A stretch of DNA of 64,000 nucleotides from Anoplopoma fimbria (Eukaryota; Chordata; Actinopteri; Perciformes; Anoplopomatidae): the NCBI RefSeq assembly GCF_027596085.1, contig NC_072451.1:9439098-9503097 (forward strand). Direction: 5' to 3'. The notes under the pieces are model-generated. The model was not told the DNA's origin and made no database searches. It saw only the letters and a program-made list of their open reading frames with translations. A program made the translations under genes and the position numbers. Shown here piece by piece: positions 35,000 through 47,565 of the stretch; position 1 is the first letter of the stretch; every line of letters starts with the position of its first letter.

Positions 35000-37900
35000 G
35001 ACACTTTTTTGGTAGAGGTTTTTCACAATTTGTATTAAAAAATCAAAATAAATTGAAATGTACACCATTGTTCTGTCCCATAATGATTTTTTTTGTCTGT
35101 AATACTCTTATAAATTATATTTTCAAAGTAAGCCTTGTAGAATCTCCTAATGAAAAGATAAACATATTTGCATACTTTTCTACTCTCTGCAGTCGGTGCT
35201 TGTCAGTCTCCACCAATCATTTACATTACATTTACATGTAATCCTGATAGATAGGATGTGGTGCACTCTTGTAGTCATATACAGTCATGTCCACATTTAG
35301 TATCAAACACTATCTTTTTTACTGAGTTTGTTTTTATGTATTGCACTCTACATACAATTTACCTACTGACACATTTAGCAATTTCCTGTCAAAAGCTCAA
35401 GTCAGAGAAATAAATAAATAAGAAAGCAGTCCTGAGATTTTACACAAATGCTTACCACAACAGATATAAATTAAAATCGGATATTCAGAGGAAGTTGTTG
35501 TTTAGTATTTAAATTGAGAAGTGTGTTTCAAAGCATGAAAAGACAGATAATTTCCCTCCATTTAAATCCTTTGTCGCCTCATTAAACTGGATTTCAACCA
35601 CTGACCATCTCTCCTCGAATATGAGATTAGTAATATATTTCCTTAACAGATTTAACCTGCATGGTCTATTGCTGAAATTAATACTGCTCTACGCAGTGAA
35701 AATGTTACCTTCCGTGATGTCTTCACCCTGATTGCCAACACCTCCACATCTCGTCAGGAAGCATCGAGAGGACTCAGAAGCCTATAAACCCAGAAGTCTC
35801 TTTCGTGACTTTAAATGAGAAAAAAGCCGATGTACAAGGCAAAAACAAAACCGTGGGCAGGCAGAGGTAAAAAAAAAAAAAAAAGTCTGGCAGAGAGGTT
35901 GAGGTAGAGACATGGCCTGGGCAAAACTGTTTACATCTGAAAAAATCAAGGCTTGAAAAAGTGGCTTGAGAGCTTTGCAAAACCACAAGACAATCTGGTA
36001 AAGGCTTGACGGAGACTGAGGCTTCCTGATATGGCACGATTGCACCTATCACTACTGCAGGGAGCAGCTCTACAGAGACACACCGACACACAGCAAGGCC
36101 ACTGGAGAGCTGGAGAACCAGATCCGTCTGCTTTATAAACACAGTGGTTATATCAACAGAATAATAAAACCTTTGTGGAGTTCACCAATGTTTTGACCGC
36201 GAGTAAACTCAACCATGTTGTGTTTTTCAGTGCTAGATTTAGTGATTTGATTGGAATACTCTACAGTAGAAGTCCTGCATTGAAATGAAATACTGTTCAT
36301 ATCAAGTGAAGAGTAAAAAGAGAGGCATTATCAGCACAATGTACTTAAATTGACTTAACCTCCATTCACTGGGCAGCTTTGAATTTTATATGATTCTGGA
36401 TAGTTGGATAGATGAGTTGGACTTTTTTTTTGTTAAGTGTTTTGAGGGCGTGATTCAATACTTTACATATCTTAACATAATGACAGATTAAAGTTGTTTG
36501 GGCCCCTTTTAGTTTCGGCGCCCAGACTGCCCCTTTTTTCCCCTGAACAGGATGTAGGCCTATTTCGCCAATGTTTCTGACCTTAATAGCTACGGCTTGT
36601 ATGTCATGGCAGGTGTATGCTCAGTACGTAAGCGGCTCTCAAGAAAGCTGCAAACAGCAACTCTACACACCCGGCATTCGGAAAAAAAGGCATGTTTTGA
36701 ACAGGCATTGCACTAGTTTTATCAAAGTATCAAAGTAAACATACTCATTATGCTGCACACAAAATATGAACAATACGTGCAATATCTGTAATATACAAGT
36801 TGTAATGCAAACACTTGAGTTAATAGTGGGTAATGCAAAGGTAATGGTTTGGTAATGTTCATATGAAAACATGTAACAGTTTGCAATAAAGAACATGTAA
36901 ACCTGTACCTTTACATGGAGAGCTGAGGTTTTTGTGATATTATGAGGGGGAGTTCGGTGTTCAGCAAAGTCTGAGTCTAATATCCACTTTCGGAGTGTGG
37001 TAATCTAGAGTGCATTTAGTGCCCGTCCAACTCCACTTTTGCGATGGATAAAAGACGCACAATCTGGGCGCAAAGTGCGGCCCAAGGGGTTGTATTCAGC
37101 CTGTTAATTAATCAGAGGTGTGTATTGTGAGTAGAATAAGTTTATCTTCATTTTACTGTTGGACTTCACAAGGCTCTAGAGTTTTTGGAAATGTTATATC
37201 ACACAAGTTAAAAATAATCCTACATAGCCGTCCCTAGAATTTTCATACTTAAGACTTAAGATTTAATTACCGTATTTTGAGCAGTTACAGGTTGGAACTA
37301 TTGTCACAATAAGGTCTGCGCTTCAAATTTCTCAGAAATTACTTGATTCAATTTCACTTGAAACAGCTCAGCACAAAAGTTCTTAATTAATGACGAAATA
37401 CTCATTACTTTTTATTCAATTAACACAGGAGTCTACAAAAAAATGCTCGTTGGCAATGGCGGGGGTCAAATCTCCACTGATCTACCCCGATCACTTTTTT
37501 TTCTGTAAAAAATCTTGTGTGTCAAGAGGCATTACCACTCTTTTCTCTTTTAGTTTCATTGATCTTTGTTTTAGAAAGGTAGAGAAAAAGGTGAACTTCA
37601 ATGAACAAAGCTTTACATCATAAAAGCACAACTAACTACAGCACAACTAGTTAAAATTCAGTGAGGCAGAACGAAAACAGACAGACGAGTTTAATTAATC
37701 CGCACTGAACATATGGAAAAACACATTCACAAGACATTTAAAACATAAATTAAAAATATGAATATAATTTACAAGAAACTGAAAAGGTGAAAGAAAGAGA
37801 GTGTTAATAATTTTGTGCTCCTCATGGAATTAAAAGCAAGGAGAACAAAATTGTTCTAAAAAAGCGTTTAAAGGTGTGACTTTGAAGATTTAATAGACGC

Positions 37901-38400
37901 GACAGCCTTTTACAATACATTACATAACATTAATGTCAGGAAAGATCTAAGTCTAGAATGGAACCCTAAACCTGCAGAAAAAAAAACCCCGTCAATGTCA
38001 TGTTCTCTGCGTCAGCAAAATGGTGCAATACTGCCACCACAAGGACAGCAGTGGGAGACCATCAAATTGGTTAGAAATGAATGATCTCCTGCAATTTCAT
38101 TGAAATTGTTTACATCTGGAACAGAACGATGAGTCTTCCTCATCAACACAACATCTATTATGGTGCTTCACTTGAACTGTAACAATTCAATAAGTAAATT
38201 GATAAATCAATTAGTAAACAAACTCCTGTTAGACTTTCATAAAATCCTTCAATAAAGTTATACAAAGCAAAAGTGAATCAGACTCTGGGTTAAATACTGA
38301 TGAAATCTGAAGGCTTTACAGCAGTAAATTTATGTAATTTAGAATACATTTAAACATACAGTATGAGTGTGTAGAGAGTGAGAGGTACATTTGTTTTTCT
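35000..38400. other. Intergenic, mostly unrecognised
   Basis: AT-rich DNA with stop codons in all frames. A worn dispersed-repeat stretch lies near 36240-36400. A hint of decayed repeat lies at 36950-37130 (GCGCAAAGTGCGGCCCAAGG, CTGTTAATTAATCAGAGGTG). The block 35680-36170 has a coding-like texture on + but is broken by stops and I cannot name it. Confidence 0.4.
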
Positions 38401-38439
38401 GTGTTTCATTCCAGTTGAGAAAATTAAGTGTGAGTGAGC

Positions 38440-38625
38440 CTTGTCACGTCCATAGTAGTTGGTCACTAACGAAGCCCATGCCCATGATGTCCTTATCTTC
38501 CAGTTTGCTCCAAGGAATGGGTCCTTACCCTTATACTCTGAGTCAGTGTAATGTCTTAGTTACAAATGAAAAGACTGCAGATTGTAGCAAGTTTATCTAG
38601 AGTATTCTTGATCAATGTAGGCAAC
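38440..38625 (-). pseudogene. Decayed second copy of the SAMD9-like PYD exon
   Basis: On -, the segment reads GPIPWSKLEDKDIMGMGFVS and then SDQLL, matching the PYD exon's GPIPRGKLEGKDTMDTTKLM and the following TDHYG. Upstream, in a shifted frame, KNTLDKL matches QKTLDNL. Frameshifts and several stops break it. The nucleotide match to 29230-29400 is visible over about 170 bases (for example CCAGTTTGCTCCAAGGAATGG against CCAGTTTACCTCGAGGAATAGG). Same strand as the intact gene, 9 kb upstream of its PYD exon. No SAM or NTPase remnant was recognised nearby. Confidence 0.75.
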
Positions 38626-38649
38626 TACAAATTGTCCTGACAGGTCCTC

Positions 38650-41100
38650 ATCGATAAACATGGTGTTTTTTTATGACTTTTTGGACATACATTACTTACA
38701 TAAATTTCTTGCACATATTATACTATGGCTTTTTAAGACTTTTTTTTAGATACTAAATCATGACTTTTTACACATAATATATTATGACTTTTTAATGAAA
38801 TTTTTTCACACAAAATATGGCTTTTTTATGACTTTTTCTACTATACTATGACTATTTTGGACACACTAAACTATGATATGTTTATGACTTGTTTTGACAT
38901 ACTATGCTATGGCTTTTATAAGACTATATACGACATAGTGTACTATGTATTTTTAGACATCCTATACTTAACCTTGTTGTAAGATTTTTTTAGATACTAT
39001 AGTTTAACCTTTTAACACTTTTTAATGATTTTTTGACATCCGATACTATGGCTTTTTAATTCATTTTTTTGACCTAGTACTATAACCTTTTTTCAACATA
39101 TTATGCCATGGCTTTTCCTTTCATTTTTAAATGATAGTATATTATGCCTTTTTTTGACTAACTATTCTATCTATTTCACTCGACAAACAGCTCGACTATG
39201 TCTTTTTGAAGTCTTTTTACCACATGCTATACTATGGCTTTTTAAGACTTTTTTTGACATACTATATTATGGCGTTTTAGGACTTTTTGAACGTACTATA
39301 CTATGACTTTTTGGACACACTATAATATCATTTTTAATGATTTTTTGACTACCATACTCTGGTTTACTCATTACTTTTTTGACATACTATAATATGACTT
39401 ATATATTCGACACAATATACTATGGCTTTTCTGAGACTTTTTTCAACATACTATATTATGACTTTTTTGACATACTATAATATAACTTTTTAATGTTTAT
39501 TGACATACAATACAATGGCTTTTTTATGACTTTTTCGACTATACTTTTTTTTTTAAAGACTTTTAATGCCAAATGATACTATTGTTTTTTATAGAACTTT
39601 TATGCCATACTGTACTGTGACTTTTTTCCGACATATTAAGCTATGGCTTTTTAATACTTTTGTTTTAACATAATATATTATGACTTTTTAAATACTTTTT
39701 AAATGAACTATCCTATGAACTATCCTACAACTAGGAGCTGCACTGTGGTGCCTTCACGTAATGTCAGCTGTGATTGGCTTTAGCCACCCTGCGACCCCGA
39801 CAAGGATAAGAGGTTGCGGATAATGATGGATGGATATGCTAAAGCTATTTTCTGTTATACGAAATACTAATTAAAACTATTACTTTTTAAAAAATATACT
39901 ATACTATAACTTAATGTTTACAATATTATTATTATTATTATTATTATATTATATTCCTTTATTGACAGGAATTGATTGATTAATATGACAATTTTAAACA
40001 TGGTATATGATGAGATAGACATACTATAAAATTACCTTTTTGCCTTCTATACAATGGTTTTTCTCAACATACTAAACAAGGTTTTTTATGACTTTTTCCA
40101 CAAGAGTCACTAAATAATGATTTTTTTTTAACATACTATACACTTTTATTATTTATTATCTTATTCTTTACTTTTTATGACATTTTTTGACATATTATAC
40201 TATGAGCTTTTTTCTACTTACAACACTGACTTTTTTTCGACAATCTTAACTATGACAATTTTAGACATTTAATTATAGTATTTGTTTCAATAAACTGTAC
40301 TATGACTTTTTAGGATTTTGTGCAACAAACTATATCACTACTTTTTTGTTCTTTTGCGATACTATACAATGGCGTTTTATGAAATACTATAGGATCACAT
40401 ATTAGGATTTTTTTCAACATACTATACTATGTGTCTAAACCCAAAGACATTTTAGGCATACTACTGTAAACTGTAAACTTTGACATACGACACTATGAAT
40501 CTTTTTGGACTTCCTAACCTATGACGTTTTATAATTTTTTTTCTATGTTCTATAATATGACTTTTTCATTACTTTTTGACATAGTGTTGTGCTCAGTTGT
40601 TTCTGGACATAAAAACAGAACTCAGACAAAATCAGGAAACTAGTTGAAGTAGAGTTTATTCAAACAAGATGAAATAGAGACTATAATAAGCCAGTCCAGA
40701 GTCTCACATCAGAGCAGAGCAGATAAAGAGAACACGGCCAAGGCCTTGAGAAAGTTGAGGAGGAGCTGGGAGAGGCAGGTAGGAATGGATCTCAGGCAGA
40801 GAATGAATCTAAGGCACAGGTAGAAAATGACTTTCTTTGTGTCTTTTTTCACCATACTTTACTTGAATTTGGTAATGAATTCTTGACATAATATACTACA
40901 ACTTTTTTCACTTAAGATTTCTTTTTTTTAATGTATACTACTGTATACTGTGACATACTACACAATTTATTTTTTAGACTTACTATGCTATCACGTTTTT
41001 TTTACACTTTTCAACATACTATAATATTACTTTGTCAGTTATTTTTCAGTTTACTATACCTTAAAGTACTTTGACTCCATGACTTTTTTGACACACTTTG
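38650..41100. repeat. Degenerate AT-rich satellite built on ACATACTATACTATGACTTTTT
   Basis: About 2.4 kb of irregular units with the phrases ACATACTATA, CTATGACTTTTT, TATGGCTTTTT and TTTTTGACATACTAT, spaced roughly 20-60 bases apart. It is broken by unrelated sequence at 39720-39960 (including an ATT run) and by an LTR-like piece at 40595-40830. No coding capacity; short Leu/Phe-rich open frames are artefacts. Confidence 0.85.
40595..40830. mobile_element. LTR-like fragment, copy 1
   Basis: It shares AACAGAACTCAGACAAAATC, AGTAGAGTTTATTCAAACAA and CCAGTCCAGAGTCTCACATC with 41090-41270 in the same order, at roughly 75-80% identity by eye. It is inserted in the AT satellite. It is probably a stray LTR of the gypsy family next door. 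Confidence 0.5.
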
Positions 41101-42480
41101 TACCCAAAATCAGAACTCATGACAGAACTCCGACAAGATCCGGAAAGTAGTTAAAGTAGAGTTTACTCAAACAAGACGGTGTGGATATTTAAGGAAACTG
41201 GTCCAAAGTCTCACAGCAGCATAAGGAAGGCAAAGAGAGCAGGGCCACGGGATAGACATATAGGGCCTCTGCCACTTAGCTAAGAGACATCCCATGATAT
41301 TGGAAGAAGAAGCAGAATTGTATGGCACCTGGTGAAGGGCCTGCGTCGATCCACTTTGTCATAGCTCTGCTTTTGACACTACTGAGCCCTGACCAGATAT
41401 CAGTTGGCCAGCTTCTGGAACTGTTCAAGCTTGTCTCACATCTTCAATACATCTTTTGACCTCTTTAGGTCATTCCCCAGGCCTACTTCCAGCACATCAA
41501 GCGGACCCTGTACTGAAAGACTACACAGGAGCACAAATTTAGGGAAAACCTTTTGGGTCACCTCTCCGTAGGCAAAAAGTAGAAGGGGGAGTCACTGGTC
41601 CTAGTGTGCCCCTAAGTCTTCCTAAGACTTCTCAGCATGAATTTAATGGTATTGTTGAAACATTCAACAAGGCCATCCATCTATAGGTGATAGGGTCTAG
41701 TCTTCACTTCTCTCATCCCCAGCAGGTTGCAGACTTACCTTAGGAAGTTAGAGGAACCCCCTATGCAGAATGCCTCAGGAAATCTTGTAGGGTGGTCACA
41801 AACTACAAAAAATATACTTGCCTTGCAGAGTATGACTACAATGTCCATAGCAATGCGGGTGAAAGCGTGTCTATCACTGACATGGTGATAAGAGGACCTG
41901 TTCCTACCTGGTGCTCTTGCCAATAAAAGCAAGTTAAGTAACCTAAGTCACCTACCCAAGGTACACACCAATCTAGCCGCAAGACTTTAGGCTTCAAGCT
42001 CTTTGGAACAAAGAACCGTTCTTCCATCCTGTTGCAGCGATACAGTTCCTCACCCTATGGGAGAAACGACTCCCTGCTACCTCTGTGACCTCAGTAGAGT
42101 GAGGGACACACTTAGGAAATTAGGACACTAGACTTGGGTCCTGCCTATGAAGCTGGGCTATGTCATTAGTATGACCATTAGCTAATCACTTTCTGGCTCT
42201 GGAACTGACTAAACGATTATTGTTCCCCTTAATGTATCCTGAATCCTCTGCCCTCTTCCTTGCACAACACAACTTCTCTGTCTGCAAAAGGTTGGTCACC
42301 CCACCCTAGACGTGGCTCTGCATGGTGCTCACTGTGTTTGGAACTGGTGTCTGCAATCATACCCTTACATGCGACACTGGGTTTCAATTCCTCTCGACTG
42401 GCTGTTTTATTCCAAAGGACGGGCAGATCCTTGCCTAACACCATTTTGTAAGGCAGTTTCAAAACTGAAATAAACACATA
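41090..42480 (-). mobile_element. Decayed Ty3/gypsy retrotransposon: integrase region and adjoining LTR-like end
   Basis: On -, broken frames give the integrase zinc-finger neighbourhood (FFVPKSLKPKVLRLDWCVPW, LGYL.CFYWQ), then the core with DRHAFTRIAMDIV and FFVVCDHPTRFPEAF, then the YHPQTDG-like segment (near 41670-41700), and a C-terminal QKQSYDK near 41375. A piece at 42229-42477 (LKLPYKMVLGKDLPVLW) fits sequence ahead of the polymerase. Stops and frameshifts are frequent, and reverse transcriptase and RNase H are missing. The LTR-like repeat at 41090-41270 lies where a 3' LTR should be. Confidence 0.75.
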
Positions 42481-43870
42481 ATGTTAACAGATGTTGCGTT
42501 GACTTGCATGGTTTAATCAAGCTCTACTAAGTAAAAAGGAGTATTGGGTCAAGGTAAGTTAAAACGCTATCGTGATGTGTTCAAATGTGATACTGTAAAA
42601 TGTAGTTTTTGGAGAGAAACAGTATTTTGGATGAAATGTTTTTCACATTAATATAAAATAGATATTACAGAGGGAGTTATGACCTGTTTCAGTTCCTAAC
42701 AGTAGCTCTAAGCAGCTTACAATACTAATTAAAACTACTAATGTCAAGTTTTTTTAATAAAAATACAATAACTTATTTCCTATTCATTTGAATTACATTT
42801 TTCTGCAAATCACTTTAAGCATGTAAACAAACCACTAACCAGTCAGCTGTGCACTAGGAATCAGACTGGTTAACACTTAAGAGATTGTTGATATTTGGGA
42901 ACTTCCTACGTTAGTACTTTTTAAGTGCAAAACACGTTTGACACAATTTAACTTACAGCATCCAGGTAACGTTCAGCTCCCTGGCTTTCTCCCTCCAGCC
43001 AGCTGCCACCTTACATTTTGTGACATCTTGTGGATGGATAATTGAGTCCTTATTTCTCATAAAAGGAGAGAAAAAAAACTATGAATATTAGAGAGAATAA
43101 AAACACAATACATATTTGCCTACATATAAAGGGTTAGAAAAACAAGCAAAACTGGCCCAGTGCACCAAGTAAACAAATCTTGAATTCTACCATTAGACTG
43201 ATGGCTAGTTGGCTTTATACATGCATCCTAACTAAGACTTATAGCAGTTTACTGATGTCGTTGCTGTTGTGTTTTTCTTTTGTAGGCTTGGCAGAAACCT
43301 ATCAATGAATTAAAAGTGTTGCTTAAGATAAATTATACGCCTGCAAAAAATGATTTAGTTTGAGCAAACAGATCTATTCCCTGCTCAATATATGCATTTG
43401 GATGATTGCTTTATCCATATTAATGTGCAATTATAACCCCTCTCAATTAGTTAGTTTTTTGCTTGCATGTTTTTCCCTTGTTGGTGACTTTAAAAATATC
43501 TCGTTGTCATATTTGCTTAAATTGTCACTATACCCTGCCAGTTGTACATGAGACAGATAATCAGGTTCCTCTGCCATCTTTTTAGTGCTCCTTATGGAAT
43601 TTGCAAGATTCCGCTGCGCTTGAAGAAAAACATCCAGAGCCAAGGAATTTCTAAAGAAAGATTCTGTTACTATATTGCTTATTTCTCTTCCCAAAAGTTT
43701 TCAGTATGATATTTTAGTGAAATGATTAACTGTAAAATAAGATTAATAAGTTTGCTCTGGCCGCTGGGCAGTTCTTGGTTTTGGCTTGACTGTTTTCAAC
43801 ATGATGGCTGGGTCACAAAATGTATCATTTTACAGCCAAACAGTAACCAAAATACATTTCTGAAAACATT
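42480..43870. other. Intergenic, nothing recognised
   Basis: AT-rich unique sequence with short random open frames only. Confidence 0.5.
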
Positions 43871-43873
43871 TGA

Positions 43874-44032
43874 GGTGGCGGCTGTGGCACAGTGGAGAGC
43901 AGGGTCGTTCTCCATTCAAAGGATCAGTGGTTCAATACCTGGCTTTGGCAGTGTGTAATATAAGCTTTGAGCTACTGATTGTAAGTTGCTTTGGATAAAA
44001 GCATCTGCCAAATGACTGTAATGTAATGTAAA
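43874..44032 (+). mobile_element. tRNA-derived SINE (V-SINE type), internally deleted
   Basis: It starts GGCGGCTGTGGCACAGTGGAG (box A-like), has GTGGTTCAATACCTGGC (box B-like), then jumps to TTGTAAGTTGCTTTGGATAA and ends in a TGTAATGTAATGTAA tail. This head and tail are those of fish V-SINE families. About 130 internal bases present in the 50008-50303 copy are missing. Confidence 0.8.
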
Positions 44033-44039
44033 TAAGCAA

Positions 44040-46165
44040 TGCATTAACAGAATGTTGATTCATATTTGATCAGCGCTTCCATGTTTGACAGTTTAATTGA
44101 AATTCAACAGCAGTGATTAACACTGTATAAGAGACTCCTCGGATTGGTTGTGTTCTTTCGGGCTCTGTGGAATCTTGCAAAGGCCATTGACAGCACTAAA
44201 AGGAGGCAGAGGAACCTTAGTTTTCACTGATTATCTGTCTATCTTTTTCTGTACTACAGTGAGGATAAAGAAACAGTTTGAGCAAGCATGTTAATTTTTT
44301 TATTTTTATAAAAGTTAGCAATCTCAGCTTTAAACTGTTGCATGATATTGTACAAAAGTAATAGTGAAATTGTTTACATGATAATTTGGCCTCATATCGA
44401 GCATTTAATGATTAAGTTTAAAGTTTGACAACTGCTGCTTACTTAATGTAACTCATATCTTTAGGTTTTCTGGACTGACATTTTCTAGTCAATTCATGAC
44501 TTTGAGTTTACTCATGACATGAGTTGCCCAAACATAGTTCTTTTTAGGTTTGAAAACTTCAAATGAATTATCTACTTAACTTTTTTCAATTTGGAGGCAA
44601 CTTTCCTGACTTATTTATTTTCAAAGTAAATTCAACTTATTACAATTCACAGTGTGCTTCCTAGTTGGATTACATCTGGTCCAGTTACAGGTGGGAAGTT
44701 CAGAAAGATTGTGTGGTTCAGAAGATTGCTCACTAACTTTTGCCTGCTGGCTAAACTCCTGAGCCTCCTCCCTTTGACAGTCCATTGGCACTTAGGAATT
44801 CTTTGGACTAGTTGGTCTCTGCATGGGTGCCTATTACTGGCCTGGAGCCACCACTGCCAAAATTTGTAAAACAGTCCAGTTTGAATATCAAGAAAGGTTT
44901 AGGTAGGCAGACTCAGCATACTGATTGAGTTCACAGAGTTGAATATTAACTTGCATGCCTTTTCAATACATGTTCAACTCAGGCAAAATTACTAAAAAAT
45001 AACATGGAAAATAACTTCACAAATCAAATCAAGGCACATATTTATGTCAGCACAGCTTCACCACTCCTCTCTGTCCAGGAGCAAAATTCAAACTTGCCCT
45101 ATACTGTGTGTTCAATTCACACCTAGGCAGCCTCGACCATATAACACAACAACGAAGGTTGACCCACACAGTAACCTTAATACAAAGAAATCCCTAACAT
45201 TTTTGGGCTGAGCTCAATTAACATTACCGATTGGTTCTGTGTAAGGTAGGAAAATCCTCACACATTGCTGTGGAATGCATAAAACAAACAAAATAAATAT
45301 TTGACCAGAAAAGCAAAACCCTCCACATGGTATGGCCCAGTGATGTCAGCCATGACACCACCAACAACTTAAAATCAGGAAATGCTGGGCTGGCCCCTCC
45401 AATTGAGTAGTCCTGCATGGAAGGTCTGCACAATTGAACAACCAAATGGTAATAACGAACAAAGGCACAAACACATAAACACAGCTACAACCTGCAACTT
45501 ATTTGAGGTAACTAATACTACTTAATGGCTGTGTCTTTGCCTTGATGTGCTTTGATGCAAACAGTAACATAATGCTACAACAAACAAACCCAGGATGGTA
45601 AGTGATGTAATGTTACAATAGCAATAGTAAATTATAGCAACATAAACACTTGTGAAAAATAATCTTCTGTAATATAAAATATATAACTCTATTGTCAGCC
45701 TATCATCTTGCTTCTGTTTCCTTTTAAAACAGATTCTGTCTCGTACATTCATGCTGATTATTACACGTGCCCCTCATCAGCCAAGTGTCTGTGTGTGTGT
45801 GTTTACTACAAACGACACAATTGGCAAACGTTCACGTTACCTTTTTTCCTGTCTCTCATCAGTAGGAGCTAGCAATATCCTATTCCTCAGCAAAGGCGTA
45901 AACACCTTTTCCCATTTGTTCTCCTGCTCAGGCAACTCCATCTGCTACCCCTGGTCACTCTGTGGAAGTAACCACCTTATGGACGTCATGCAACCTCGAG
46001 CTAAATCCAACAGGTGATCGAGGCGCTTTTCGAAACTATACCACTGTTTCATTCTCTCTGCGTCCCCTGTTTGATGGGGAAACTATGACCATAAATACTA
46101 CAATACTGTTGGGCCTCGATAAGCCTTAGGGAGGGGGGGATAAAGGAGCATGTTCAACTTTCTCA
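44040..46165. other. Intergenic, nothing recognised
   Basis: AT-rich sequence. No exon with convincing splice sites and homology was found. A short GTGTGT tract lies at 45790. Confidence 0.5.
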
Positions 46166-46177
46166 GATGCTCTAAAG

Positions 46178-46527
46178 CAGTGGTTCTCAACCTTTTTTCA
46201 GTGATGTACCCCCCTGTGAAATACTTTTTTAGCCAAGTACCCCCTAACCAGCGCAAAGCATTTTTGGTTGAAAAAAAGATGTAATACTAAGCGCTCTGCC
46301 AACAGTGTCTGATTTATTAAACTGTCAACACTGACGATTGCATAGTTGCATTAAATTCAGTTTATGAACTTACTCTTATATTTTATTGAATATTTATTAA
46401 ATAACAATGTTTAAAGGATTTTTGAATGGATGCTAATTTTAAATATATTTTTTAAAAATCTCACGTACCCCCTGGAGTGCCTTCACGTACCCCCAGGGGT
46501 ACACGTACCTCCATTTGAGAACCACTG
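46178..46527. mobile_element. hAT-type MITE with perfect 8-bp target-site duplication
   Basis: The 350-base element starts CAGTGGTTCTCAACC and ends with the exact inverse of the first 13 bases. It is flanked by CTCTAAAG at 46170-46177 and 46528-46535. An 8-bp duplication and CAGNG-type ends are hAT hallmarks. Internal phrases TGTACCCCCCTGTGAAATAC and AGCCAAGTACCCCC are arranged near-symmetrically. No coding capacity. Confidence 0.93.
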
Positions 46528-46569
46528 CTCTAAAGGACAGAACTGGTTTAATTTTGGAGATCTCGATAA

Positions 46570-47565
46570 CAATTGATAACAACATGGCTAGACTACTTTC
46601 TTGACATGTTGCTCCAGGCTGAAGTTACCTCTCCGAACGCCAACAGTTCATTCGCATCAATAAGTTCAACTCTGACACAGCCCCAGTCTCTCAAGGTGTC
46701 CCCCAAGGTTTGGTATTCGGTTCCCTCCTCTTCATCCTCTACATGCTCCCCCTTGGTAACATCATACGCCACCATGGTCTACATTTACACTGCTATGCTG
46801 ACGACACCCAGTTCTACATCTCCACCAAATCCATCAGCCCCACCAACCACTCCACCATCACCAACTGCCTCACAGATATAAAGACCTGAATGCAAGCCAA
46901 CTTTCTCAAACTCTACAGCGACAAATCTGAAATCCTCATCATCAAATCACTAAACAAATCCCCCCACAACTTCTCCCTCTGCATCGATAGCGCCACTGTT
47001 GCTGCCTCCACACATATGCATAATCTTTGTGTCATTTTTGATCTAACCCCCTCTTTCGAACGCCACGTCAATCACATAACTAAAACCGCCGTCTAAAAAA
47101 CATTGCTAAACCACGCCCCTCCCTCTCCTCCTCAGCAGCTCCTCAGCATCTTGTACGGCACAGCCACCAAATCATCAACAAACTACAATACATCCAAAAC
47201 TCTGCTGCCCGTCTGCTCTCCTAATCCCGCACCGGAGACCACATTACCCCAGTCCTTCAGAACCTCCACTGGCTCCCCATACAACAAAGAATACAGTTCA
47301 AGATGTTCCTCATAACATACAAAGCCCTTCACAACCTGGCACCTTCATACCTTTTGGACCTCCTACACCAACACACTCCCACAAGCAACCTCAGATCCAC
47401 CGATGCCAACCTCTTCACCCCCTACTCGGTCTAAGCACCGAACCTGGAGGGACGGGGCCTTCCCCATTGCTGCCCCCCTCCCTCTGGAACTCTCTCCCTC
47501 AGCACCTCAGACATTCCCTGTCACTCGCCACTTTCAAAACTGCACTTAAAACTCATCTATTTAGG
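46570..47565 (+). mobile_element. L2-like LINE fragment: reverse transcriptase to C-terminus, broken
   Basis: Joined frames give [34 protein letters not shown] and MQANFLKLYSDKSEILII, then the end segment SLWNSLPQHLR and TFKTALKTHLF. The GVPQG, YADD and KSE(I/V)L(I/L)I order is that of the L2/CR1-like clade. Several frameshifts and stops are present, and the endonuclease and 5' part of the RT are missing. It ends abruptly where L1 sequence begins (about 47566). Confidence 0.85.

Noticed and set aside
35774..36142. A 122-codon frame on -
   Set aside because: It contains a poly-A-derived Phe run and no known motif; the + strand reading is also broken by stops.
43874..44032. A possible tRNA gene (box A and box B-like sequences)
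   Set aside because: No cloverleaf closes and the sequence continues into a SINE body and tail.
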